Positions 33,738-42,472 of a DNA stretch of 60,142 nucleotides are shown here, piece after piece. Position 1 is the stretch's first letter. Every line of letters begins with the position of its first letter. Made by a program: the position numbers and the translations under genes. The DNA comes from Physcocola sp002396385 (GTDB taxonomy: Bacteria > Bacteroidota > Bacteroidia > Bacteroidales > Paludibacteraceae): positions 1 to 60,142 of the forward strand of contig CAMNDM010000017.1 of NCBI GenBank assembly GCA_946535435.1. The letters are read 5' to 3'. The notes beneath the pieces are model-generated. The model was not told the origin of the DNA. It worked only from the letters and a program-made list of their open reading frames with translations, and did no database searches.

Positions 33738-34730
33738 ATGGCATACATCAAATTATTAAGACTTCACATTTTATTAATCATCGCATTAGCACAACTTATT
33801 CTTCACTATTTTGTTACAACGCACATTGTAGGAATGGACTATGCGATGCCAACACTGGAATTAAGCCTGATAATCGGTTCAACTGTCCTAATTGCTGCTG
33901 GTGGTTTTGTCATCAACGATTATTACGACATGAGGATAGACGAAATAAACCATCCACTGACACGGTTAGTAGGGAACGAGATTAGCAAAAATGCAGCAAT
34001 GAATCTGTATATTGTTCTTTGCGTTGCCGCCGTACTATGTTCAGCTGTTCTAGGTTTCATCACACAAAGTGTTGATTTTTGTTTCATACTGGTAACTGTA
34101 GTCGGATTATTATGGTTCTATTCTTCCAGTTACAAACGAATATTGATTGTTGGTAACCTGATAATATCGCTATCAGCCGCTCTAATCCCCTTTATTATGG
34201 CATTGTTTGAAGGAAGAGCCATAATGCGCTGGTGGATGGAAAAACTTTCGTCAAACGGCATATTAATTACCGATGACAACTTAAGCGAAGCAACACCCAC
34301 CATCAATTACAATTACGAAATCATCGCTTACTTCTCACTATTTGTTTTTGCTGTGGTCTTCATACACGAAATTGTTCGCAATTTATACGAAGAAAGGGGA
34401 GAACGAGAAATGGAATGTCATACTATTCCTATTGTATTTGGTCAACAAAACGCCAAATATACCATCTATTTGTTGTCGATGATTATCAACACAGTATGTA
34501 TTGTGTCGGTAATCAACCATCTGGAAGAATTGCAACTCATTACAGTCAGCTATTACATCTGCTCAATTCTTGCATTTTCCATCGGACTTTGTGTTCTCGT
34601 TAAAAATGCCGAATTCGCAAAAGACTACAAAATATGCCTGCTGCTGACAAAACTGATTCTAATATCGGGTATTGCATATAGCTTTATCTATGCATATCTT
34701 AATCCGAACGACTGGGTATCTCCTGTATAA
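33738..34730 (+). CDS. UbiA-family prenyltransferase-like protein
   Basis: The 330-residue membrane protein has the first Mg-binding motif NDYYDMRID at residues 60-68 and about seven to nine helices. The second Asp-rich motif is weaker (REMECHTIPIVFG region, with RNLYEERGER before it). Family members join polyprenyl chains to aromatic or glycerol-phosphate acceptors. In related genomes the gene is grouped with geranylgeranylglyceryl-phosphate synthase, but that gene is not present here. Confidence 0.8.
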   Translation: MAYIKLLRLHILLIIALAQLILHYFVTTHIVGMDYAMPTLELSLIIGSTVLIAAGGFVINDYYDMRIDEINHPLTRLVGNEISKNAAMNLYIVLCVAAVLCSAVLGFITQSVDFCFILVTVVGLLWFYSSSYKRILIVGNLIISLSAALIPFIMALFEGRAIMRWWMEKLSSNGILITDDNLSEATPTINYNYEIIAYFSLFVFAVVFIHEIVRNLYEERGEREMECHTIPIVFGQQNAKYTIYLLSMIINTVCIVSVINHLEELQLITVSYYICSILAFSIGLCVLVKNAEFAKDYKICLLLTKLILISGIAYSFIYAYLNPNDWVSPV

Positions 34731-34750
34731 ACAGTAACAAATACACGTAA

Positions 34751-34783
34751 AAGCAGTCACCCTATTTGAGTGGCTGCTTTTTT
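34751..34783 (+). terminator. Terminator
   Basis: AAGCAGTCAC pairs with GTGGCTGCTT, including one G-T pair, with a TTTTTT tract. It closes the nitroreductase to UbiA operon. Confidence 0.85.
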
Positions 34784-34829
34784 ATTTCCACATCAAAGGT
34801 TTAAAAGCCAAGAAATCAGCAAAATTTTG

Positions 34830-34837
34830 TAAATTTG
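34830..34837 (+). promoter_or_regulatory. Probable -7 element of the porW-porX operon
   Basis: TAAATTTG matches the TAnnTTTG box about 60-90 bases upstream of the possible starts of the PorW-like gene. A clear TTTG at the right spacing upstream is not seen. Confidence 0.45.
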
Positions 34838-34894
34838 TAAGAAGTATCCATTTTATAAAATAAAGGAGGATACTAACGAGTTATATTTAATAAA

Positions 34895-37800
34895 TTGCGC
34901 TTTTTAACAGCCCAAAATCATACAGTTTTGAAAACTAGACAAACATACTTATTCCTTGCAGTTGCTTCGGTAATTGCTTTATCAGGTTGTTCTACAAAGA
35001 AAAACACGGCCGGACGACGTTTCTATCACAGTTTCACGACCAAATACAACGTATACTTTAATGCGAACGAAGCCTACAAGAAAGGCGAGAAGAAGGTCGA
35101 GGACCAATACCAACCTGACTATTCACATATTATAGACATGTTTGCTATCAGCAATAAGTCGACCCAAGGTATTGCGAAGACAGATATGACCATTGTTGAG
35201 ACGAAATGTCAGAAAGCTATCAAAGAGCACTCTATAAAGAAAAAGCCGAAAAAGGATGTAAACCGAACACGCGATCCTAAATACATGGAATTCTACAACA
35301 AGGAAGAATTCAACAAAAAGATGTACGATGTGTGGTTGCTTTTGGGTAAGGCGAAATTTTATTCTAACGATTATTTGGCTGCTTCAGCAACTTTCACCTA
35401 CATCATCAAACACTTCCCTGAGAACAAGGAACTAGTAGCAGAAGCTTCGGTGTGGAAAGCCAGAGCTCTTAGAGAAATGGACTGGACCTACGAAGCAGAA
35501 GGCACGCTCGAGAACCTGTCTGACGAGGCTTTTACCCCTTCTATTAACGGATTTTACTCGGCTACTTACGCCGATTTAAAAATAAAGAATGGAGAGTTGG
35601 CAGAGGCTTTACCCTACCTCTATACTGCAATTGAAAACGAAAAAAAGAAAAAAATCAAGACTCGTTACCGTTTTGTTGCCGCACAAATATGCCAAGCATT
35701 AGGACAAAACGCTAAGGCCTACGAACTATACGGTCAGGTCATCAAATCAAGTCCTAACTACCAAATGGCTTTCAATTCACGCATCAGACAGACAGAGGTA
35801 TACGAGGGGCAGGACAGCGAAGCCCTTATCAAGTCGCTCTTGAAAATGGCCAAGAAAAACAACAATAAAGACTATCTCGACCAAATTTATTATGCCATCG
35901 GTAATGTTTACCTCCGTAAACAAGACACCACTAACGCTATTGCCAACTACAAACTTTCCATTGAGAAAAGTACCCGTAATGGCTTGGACAAAGCTCAGTC
36001 TCTTATCACCCTTGGAACGTTATACTACAACAAAGCGGAATATATAAAGGCTGAACCTTGTTTCACCGATGCGGTTGTTCTAATAGACCAAAATTATCCG
36101 AATTACACTAGAATCAACAATTTGGCGCAAGTTCTTGGAGAACTTGCGCAACAATACAACATTGTTCATCTTCAAGACAGCCTGATTGCTCTTAGCAAAA
36201 TGAGCAAAGTGGAACAGTTGGCTGCCGCTCAACGACAAATAGAGCTCTTGAAAGAAGAGGAAAGAAAGGAACAGGAAAGAATCAGACAAGAAGAACTTAG
36301 GAACAAACAGTTAGACACTGAAATTGAAAACATGGCTATAATGGACAAAAGAGCCATGGGAGGTGTTCAAACTGCCGACTGGTATTTCTATAATCCGAAA
36401 ACTGTATCGAAAGGTAAACTAGAGTTCCAACGTAAATTCGGTAACAGACGACTCGAGGATAACTGGAATCGCAAAAACAAAGCTTTCATCGCAATAGATG
36501 ATAACACCGATAACACAAGCACTGAGTTAGAAGAAGGAAATGAGGCTACAGATAACGATAGCACCCCTAAATTACAAAACTCGGTGGTCGACAATAAGAA
36601 CCCTCAGTATTATTTAAACCAAATACCAAAAGGAGAGGAACAGATTGCCACTGCAAACAAGCAAATAGCTGATGCCCTGTTTGAGATGGCTAACATCTAC
36701 AACGACAAATTGAACGACAACAAGAAGGCAGAAGAAACTTACAATGAGTTTGTGCACCGCTTCCCTAACGACCCAAGAGGAGCCGATGCTTTGTTCGTAT
36801 GTTACAGAAACCAAGAAAAGGAAGGGAACGAGGCAGGAAAAGACAAATACAAGTCTGAGCTACTTGCAAAATTCCCTGACAGCAAGTACGCAAAAATACT
36901 CTCTCAGCCAAACTTCCGCGCCCAACTGGAACGCATGATGGCGATGGAAGACTCTATTTATGAGCAAACATATAAAGATTATTTGAACAGTGAATATAAC
37001 AAGGTAATGTCTACAGCCAACAGGATGGAGAAAGAATTCCCTGTTTCTCCACTGATTCCGAAATTTATGCTGTTAAAGTCACTCAGCGCTGGTAAATTGG
37101 GAGACAAAGACTCGTTGACCAACTCTTTGAATACCCTGTTGGCACGCTACCCTAACAGCGACGTTGCAACCATGGCTAAAGACGTTCTAGCCCTTATGGC
37201 ACAAGGCAACACACCACAGGCTGGAAATAACAGCAATCTCGCCAACATTCGTGAAAAAGTTTTGAACGACTCCATCGCGACAGGCGAACCTAAATTGAAG
37301 GGTTTCCGTTATAACGAGAAGACCCCATACCTCTATTATCTGATTACCGACCCTGCCGAGGTTAAAGAAAACTGGTTACTGTACTATACGGCTTCATATA
37401 ACTTCACCAAATTCTTGGTTAAGGACTTCGACCTCCGTGTTAAGAATGGTACACTGGTGGTTTCAGGACTCGACAATTTGGAGGAAGCCCTTTGGTATGC
37501 CAAAGGTATTGACGAAGACAACGACATGAACAAGCTGTTGCAAGGTAAGAAGCACAGAAGCCTTGTCATTTCGGCAGAAAATAGCGAACTGATTGGCCGT
37601 GGATTTACCATTGAGCAATACGAACAGTTCTACCAAGACAGCATTGTGCACCGCAAGAAACAGAAAGCGTCGACGAAAATTGAACTGATTGGCGAGGAAA
37701 AGGCCATCGACAGTTTGAAAAACGCCGCCAGCAAAATAGCTGTAAAAACAGGCGACGACCTGATGAAGACCAACAGCACCATCAAACAGAACGAACCAAA

Positions 37801-38332
37801 AGAAAACGAAGTAAAGAAGGAGGAACCTAAAAAAGAGGACAACCAACAGCCTCAGGCCGAGAAGAAGGTAGAAAACAAGGCTGAAGAAAAGACGCAAGAG
37901 CCTATTGTCCCTCAGAAAACCGCTCCAAAGGAAAAGAAGGAACTGAAAAAGTATAAAGGGCTGTACACCTACGATGTCGATGCCGACCATAAGTTTGTTA
38001 TTATCGTCACCAAAGAAGAGGCCGATGTTACCAATCTGATTGAGGCCATCAACAAGTTCAACAGCGAGAAACAGCCGCTCCTCAACCTGAAAGTTTCTAA
38101 AACAGCAGGTAAAGGATTTAGCCAAATGCTGGAAGTCGGCATCCTGCCAGGTGCGAAGACTGCCAAGTCGTACCTGTTGCAGTTAGCTAAAGACGACGGA
38201 TTGCGCGATGCGCTCGACAAAGTGCCACACCGTAGGATTGTGATATCTGAAGACAATTTGGAAGCGCTTAAATCGTCTGGCAACATCAATGTCTATATGG
38301 AACTGTTCCGTCGATTGTATCTTGGCCGTTAA
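34895..38332 (+). CDS. porW: PorW/SprE-like T9SS TPR lipoprotein
   Basis: This 1145-residue lipoprotein has lipobox LSGC, a FYHSFTTKYNVYFNANEAYK region, TPR repeats over residues 130-420 and 600-760, coiled coil near 440-470, and a Glu/Lys linker before a C-terminal domain. It matches PorW of Porphyromonas and SprE of Flavobacterium, outer-membrane lipoproteins needed for type IX secretion. No ATG starts the frame: it opens with TTG 34895, but TTG 34928 gives a cleaner signal peptide (KTRQTYLFLAVASVIALSGC). PorX follows after 13 bases. Confidence 0.85.
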   Translation: MRFLTAQNHTVLKTRQTYLFLAVASVIALSGCSTKKNTAGRRFYHSFTTKYNVYFNANEAYKKGEKKVEDQYQPDYSHIIDMFAISNKSTQGIAKTDMTIVETKCQKAIKEHSIKKKPKKDVNRTRDPKYMEFYNKEEFNKKMYDVWLLLGKAKFYSNDYLAASATFTYIIKHFPENKELVAEASVWKARALREMDWTYEAEGTLENLSDEAFTPSINGFYSATYADLKIKNGELAEALPYLYTAIENEKKKKIKTRYRFVAAQICQALGQNAKAYELYGQVIKSSPNYQMAFNSRIRQTEVYEGQDSEALIKSLLKMAKKNNNKDYLDQIYYAIGNVYLRKQDTTNAIANYKLSIEKSTRNGLDKAQSLITLGTLYYNKAEYIKAEPCFTDAVVLIDQNYPNYTRINNLAQVLGELAQQYNIVHLQDSLIALSKMSKVEQLAAAQRQIELLKEEERKEQERIRQEELRNKQLDTEIENMAIMDKRAMGGVQTADWYFYNPKTVSKGKLEFQRKFGNRRLEDNWNRKNKAFIAIDDNTDNTSTELEEGNEATDNDSTPKLQNSVVDNKNPQYYLNQIPKGEEQIATANKQIADALFEMANIYNDKLNDNKKAEETYNEFVHRFPNDPRGADALFVCYRNQEKEGNEAGKDKYKSELLAKFPDSKYAKILSQPNFRAQLERMMAMEDSIYEQTYKDYLNSEYNKVMSTANRMEKEFPVSPLIPKFMLLKSLSAGKLGDKDSLTNSLNTLLARYPNSDVATMAKDVLALMAQGNTPQAGNNSNLANIREKVLNDSIATGEPKLKGFRYNEKTPYLYYLITDPAEVKENWLLYYTASYNFTKFLVKDFDLRVKNGTLVVSGLDNLEEALWYAKGIDEDNDMNKLLQGKKHRSLVISAENSELIGRGFTIEQYEQFYQDSIVHRKKQKASTKIELIGEEKAIDSLKNAASKIAVKTGDDLMKTNSTIKQNEPKENEVKKEEPKKEDNQQPQAEKKVENKAEEKTQEPIVPQKTAPKEKKELKKYKGLYTYDVDADHKFVIIVTKEEADVTNLIEAINKFNSEKQPLLNLKVSKTAGKGFSQMLEVGILPGAKTAKSYLLQLAKDDGLRDALDKVPHRRIVISEDNLEALKSSGNINVYMELFRRLYLGR

Positions 38333-38345
38333 AAAACGATAGATT

Positions 38346-39893
38346 ATGGGAAAAGAAAGAATTCTTTGGGCTGACGACGAAATAGAGTTACTGAAAGCCC
38401 ATGTTATGTTTTTAGAGTCAAAAGGATTTTCTGTCGTCTGCGTCAACAATGGTCAAGATGCAGTGGAAGCTTGCCAAAACGAGCACTTCGATATTGTTTT
38501 CCTAGATGAGAATATGCCGGGGTTGAGTGGATTGGAATCGCTTGCAAGAATAAAGGAAATAGACAATACGGTGCCTATTGTAATGATAACTAAAAGCGAG
38601 GAAGAAGATTTGATGAATCAGGCCATTGGTAACAAAATTGCCGATTATCTGATTAAACCTGTCAATCCGAGCCAAATACTCCTTTCTTTAAAAAAGAACA
38701 TACACAAACAAGAAATCATACAAGAAACCACGACCGACAGTTACCGCTCGGCATTTGGCAACATCGGCATGCAGATAAACGATTCCCTGACGTTCAACGA
38801 CTGGATTGAGGTTTATAAGAAACTCGTTTATTGGGAACTAGAATTGGCGTCTTCCGGCAACAATATGGACCAGATCTTAAAAATGCAGAAAGACGAAGCC
38901 AACTCTACGTTTGTCAAATTCATCAAGCGGAATTACGAGAAATGGTTTGAGCAAGGTGCCGAACGCCCGATGATGAGTCAAGACATTATGCACAAAAAGG
39001 TGTTTCCGATGCTTGATGCGGGCGAAAAGGTCTTTTTCGTTGTTTTCGACAATCTCCGTTTCGACCAATGGAGGGCGGTGAAAGAATTATTCAGAAACGA
39101 ATATATTATTGAGGAAGAACAGCTCTACTGTGCCATGCTGCCTACATCGACACAATATGCACGTAATGCTATTTTCGCGGGTTTAACCCCACTTCAGATA
39201 AAGAACATGTATCCCAAGCTCTGGGTAGACGAAGACGAGGAAGAAGGTAAGAACAAGTACGAGGAAGAACTGATTAGGACACAAATTGAGCGGTTTAGGA
39301 AAAAATACACTTTCAGTTATCATAAAATTAACGACACGACCAGTGGCTCGAAACTTGTTGCCAACCTGAAACAAAACCTCGATAAACAATTGAACGTTGT
39401 TGTCTTCAATTTTGTAGACATGCTGTCGCATGCGCGTACCGACTCTAAAATGATCAGAGAGTTAGCTGCTGACGATAGCGGATACCGCTCGTTAACAACT
39501 TCCTGGTTCAAGCATTCTTCTATTATGGATTTCTTCCAACAGGTTTCTAAAACTGGATATAAAGTTGTTATTACTACCGACCATGGAACCATCAAAGTAA
39601 GCAATGCCATTAAAGTGGTTGGCGATAAGAACACGAACACCAACCTTCGTTATAAAGAAGGGAAAAACCTCGATTACAACCCTAAAGAGGTTTTCAACAT
39701 AACAAAACCTGAGCGAATTGGTTTGCCGTCACCAAACATCAGTACACACTTTATTTTTGCTTGCAACGACGACTTCTTTGCTTATCCGAATAACTACAAC
39801 TACTACGTGCAGTACTACAAGAACACATTCCAACATGGAGGAATATCGATGGAGGAAATGCTGGTTCCGCTAGTCACCCTTAAAGGGAAATAA
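38346..39893 (+). CDS. porX: PorX T9SS response regulator-phosphodiesterase
   Basis: The 515-residue protein has a receiver domain (acidic Asp10-Asp11, phospho-acceptor Asp54 in VFLDENMPG, Lys104) and a PglZ/alkaline-phosphatase domain from about residue 205, with FDNLRFDQW (Asp235), TSTQYARNAIF and ITTDHGT. PorX with PorY regulates T9SS genes in Porphyromonas, and its PglZ domain hydrolyses cyclic and linear oligonucleotides. Adjacency to porW is striking. It ends at a convergent terminator. Confidence 0.92.
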   Translation: MGKERILWADDEIELLKAHVMFLESKGFSVVCVNNGQDAVEACQNEHFDIVFLDENMPGLSGLESLARIKEIDNTVPIVMITKSEEEDLMNQAIGNKIADYLIKPVNPSQILLSLKKNIHKQEIIQETTTDSYRSAFGNIGMQINDSLTFNDWIEVYKKLVYWELELASSGNNMDQILKMQKDEANSTFVKFIKRNYEKWFEQGAERPMMSQDIMHKKVFPMLDAGEKVFFVVFDNLRFDQWRAVKELFRNEYIIEEEQLYCAMLPTSTQYARNAIFAGLTPLQIKNMYPKLWVDEDEEEGKNKYEEELIRTQIERFRKKYTFSYHKINDTTSGSKLVANLKQNLDKQLNVVVFNFVDMLSHARTDSKMIRELAADDSGYRSLTTSWFKHSSIMDFFQQVSKTGYKVVITTDHGTIKVSNAIKVVGDKNTNTNLRYKEGKNLDYNPKEVFNITKPERIGLPSPNISTHFIFACNDDFFAYPNNYNYYVQYYKNTFQHGGISMEEMLVPLVTLKGK

Positions 39894-39894
39894 A

Positions 39895-39930
39895 AAAGAA
39901 GGCAGCCTTCAAAAAGCTGCCTTCTTCCTT
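39895..39930. terminator. Bidirectional terminator between porX and purM
   Basis: AAGAAGGCAGC pairs with GCTGCCTTCTT around a short A-rich loop, flanked by A- and T-rich runs on both sides. Confidence 0.85.
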
Positions 39931-39948
39931 TTCTATTTAGTCGCTCTA

Positions 39949-41121
39949 TTAGCCTTCGTAGTGGAACTGGCCATAAGGACTGGTAATGTCAACCTCGGCC
40001 TTATCGGAAGCCTCTACGCGCCCCACAATCTGTGCGTCGATACCAAACGACTTCGTAATGTCGATAACCTTCTGTGCGTCTTCTGGCTTAACGTACACTT
40101 CCATACGGTGACCCATATTGAAGACTTTATACATTTCCTGCCAATCGGTACCACTCTGTTCCTGAATGGTCTTGAACAAAGGAGGAATAGGGAACATGTT
40201 GTCTTTAACAACACGCAGATTCTTGATGAAATGAAGAATTTTTGTCTGAGCACCACCAGAGCAATGAATCATACCATGCACTTTTGGCCGCATTTCATCG
40301 AGCAATTTCTTGATAACAGGGGCATAAGTCCTTGTTGGAGACAAAACCAATTTTCCTGCATTTAGCGGAGAACCATCGACAGAATCGGTCAGTTTCAACC
40401 CACCAGAGTAAACCAGTTCATCTGGTACATTGGCATCGAAACTTTCAGGATATTTTTCAGCCAGATATTTCGAGAACACATCATGGCGGGCAGAGGTTAA
40501 ACCATTGCTACCCATACCACCGTTGTATTCCTTTTCATAAGTTGCCTTACCATAAGAGGCCATACCCACAATTACATCGCCAGGAGCGATATTCTTGTTG
40601 TCGACAACGTCGGAACGCTTCATACGGCAGGTAACAGTACTATCAACAATAATCGTTCTTACCAAGTCGCCCACATCAGCAGTTTCACCGCCCGTAGCAT
40701 AAACACCGACACCCATTTCACGCAGTTCGGCCAAAAGTTCGTCAGTGCCGTTAATGATAGCCGAGATAACCTCGCCAGGAACCAACAGTTTGTTACGGCC
40801 AATCGTCGATGAAACCAATATATTGTCGGTAGCACCCACACAAAGGAGGTCGTCGATGTTCATAATCAGCGCATCTTGGGCAATACCCTTCCAAACAGAC
40901 AAGTCGCCTGTCTCTTTCCAATACAGGTATGCGAGAGACGATTTTGTGCCGGCTCCATCGGCATGCATAATGTTGCAGTAATCTGGGTCGCCCCCCAGAA
41001 TGTCTGGAATAATCTTACAAAATGCAGTTGGATATAATCCTTTGTCAATATTTTTTATGGCGTTGTGCACATCTTCTTTAGTAGCAGAAACGCCACGCAT
41101 AATATATCTCTGATCGGCCAT
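39949..41121 (-). CDS. purM: Phosphoribosylaminoimidazole synthetase homologue (PurM)
   Basis: The 390-residue protein has PurM hallmarks: HADGAGTKSSLAYLYWKE (substrate loop), ALIMNIDDLLCVGATDN, ATGGETADVGDLVRTI and IHCSGGAQTKILHFI. It closes the imidazole ring of purines, using ATP. It belongs to the longer Bacteroidetes branch of AIR synthases rather than the 345-residue E. coli type. The start is the ATG at 41121, before which a nine-codon upstream extension is unlikely. Confidence 0.85.
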   Translation of the reverse strand: MADQRYIMRGVSATKEDVHNAIKNIDKGLYPTAFCKIIPDILGGDPDYCNIMHADGAGTKSSLAYLYWKETGDLSVWKGIAQDALIMNIDDLLCVGATDNILVSSTIGRNKLLVPGEVISAIINGTDELLAELREMGVGVYATGGETADVGDLVRTIIVDSTVTCRMKRSDVVDNKNIAPGDVIVGMASYGKATYEKEYNGGMGSNGLTSARHDVFSKYLAEKYPESFDANVPDELVYSGGLKLTDSVDGSPLNAGKLVLSPTRTYAPVIKKLLDEMRPKVHGMIHCSGGAQTKILHFIKNLRVVKDNMFPIPPLFKTIQEQSGTDWQEMYKVFNMGHRMEVYVKPEDAQKVIDITKSFGIDAQIVGRVEASDKAEVDITSPYGQFHYEG

Positions 41122-41224
41122 ACAATGTGATTTAAATTCTAAGCGCAAATTTAAGGAAATTTTAGCAAAAAGATAAGAGAAGCACTCTTTGTTTGGATTT
41201 CACTCCGAAAAAACGACCATTCAA

Positions 41225-41257
41225 CAAAAAAGCGTGGCAGTCTGCGACTACCACGCT
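41225..41257 (-). terminator. Terminator of the SH3-protein gene
   Basis: AGCGTGG and CCACGCT form a stem with inner AGTC/GACT pairing, followed on the minus strand by TTTTTT. Confidence 0.8.
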
Positions 41258-41283
41258 ATCATTTTTTTTAGAATTCTATTAGA

Positions 41284-41751
41284 TTAACCAAAGAGGTCAG
41301 TTGAGTCAATCAACTTAGAGCTCTGAGCTGCAGCTTCAGCGAGGTTGACGTCGGCAGAAGTAACCTGAGTAAGATACTGAAGAGAAGCATAAGCCTTCTT
41401 ACCGTTAAACTCAACTTCAGCCCAATCGCCGTCGGTGCTAACAACCTTAAGAACCTGTCCCTTTGCAGCCTGACCGAGAACTTCGGCAGAAGTTGAAGCA
41501 GCAGAACGGATATTGAGGTTTGCGCTATTAGTTGTTACTTCGTAAGCATTGTCAGCCTGAGCAAGGTAAGCGGCAGCACAGTAACCCGATTTGCCGTTAA
41601 CTTCAACCTTTGCCCAACCATTTTCTACTGAAAGAACTTCAACGAGTGCGCCCTTTGCAAGTTTTGCAACAACTGCTGCAGAAGTATCGCCAGCAGCACG
41701 TACGTTCAAGTTACCTTCTTCGGTCTTTACTTCAAAAATGTTTTTAGCCAT
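41284..41751 (-). CDS. Double bacterial SH3-domain protein
   Basis: The 155-residue protein has two SH3b repeats: residues 2-65 (EEGNLNVRAAGDTSAAVVAK ... GYCAAAYL) and 70-130 (NSANLNIRSAASTSAEVLGQ ... AYASLQYL). Such domains bind peptidoglycan or metal. No signal peptide is visible, so it may be cytoplasmic or exported by another route. It is followed by its own terminator and preceded by a lipoprotein gene. Confidence 0.8.
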   Translation of the reverse strand: MAKNIFEVKTEEGNLNVRAAGDTSAAVVAKLAKGALVEVLSVENGWAKVEVNGKSGYCAAAYLAQADNAYEVTTNSANLNIRSAASTSAEVLGQAAKGQVLKVVSTDGDWAEVEFNGKKAYASLQYLTQVTSADVNLAEAAAQSSKLIDSTDLFG

Positions 41752-41844
41752 ATTCGAATAAAAATAAAGTGAGAAAAAACAGAAACCGTTAAAGCTAAAA
41801 AAACAAAAACAGTCTCTAAATAAAAAAATCTAAACTAGAAGAAA

Positions 41845-42216
41845 TTACTTCTTGCTGAGTTCAAGTTCTTTCTTTACGATATTTTCGCCTACAGTCTTGA
41901 AGAGTTCCTGCAACTGAGCCTTGTCTGCATCAGAAAGAGCGTCAGCAACAGTCTTGATGTTAGCTTTGAATTCGTTATACTTGTCAGCAGCAGCCTTGAG
42001 GTCTTCAGAAGTAGCAGCGACTTCAACAAGCTTTGCAATTTCATTAAGCTGTTCCATTGCAGATGGAGCAACAGCAGCTTCAGGAGCAGCAGTTTCAGCA
42101 GGAGCCGCAGTTTCAGTAGCAGCAGGTTCTTCTACCTTATTATCAGCAGCTTTTTTGTTACAAGAAGTGAAAACCAATGCCAAAGAGGCAACACTAATAA
42201 AGAAAAATTTTTTCAT
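41845..42216 (-). CDS. Ala/Glu-rich lipoprotein
   Basis: The 123-residue protein has a signal peptide ending in the lipobox-like FTSC (Cys19), a repetitive Pro/Ala/Thr/Glu stretch (residues 30-55) and a helical C-terminal domain (EQLNEIAKLVEVAATSEDLK). The function is unknown. The 256-base gap downstream is AT-rich and holds no gene I can support. Confidence 0.7.
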   Translation of the reverse strand: MKKFFFISVASLALVFTSCNKKAADNKVEEPAATETAAPAETAAPEAAVAPSAMEQLNEIAKLVEVAATSEDLKAAADKYNEFKANIKTVADALSDADKAQLQELFKTVGENIVKKELELSKK

Positions 42217-42472
42217 TTTTTTAGATAGTAAAATAAATTAATAGAAGTCTTTTTGTTTAGGAACAATTACATCTACGTAACCAGTCCTCTATTTCTTTAG
42301 ATCGGTTGTACATAGATTATCAATCATTACAAAATTGCATTTTTATTTTAATATTTCAAAAATTAAGTCCCAAAAAAAACATCATTCTCTCACATTTTAA
42401 CATTCTAGTTTAGATACTTGAACATGATTATAAAAACCTCACCATAATCAACAAAAAGAATTCGTTTCGTAT

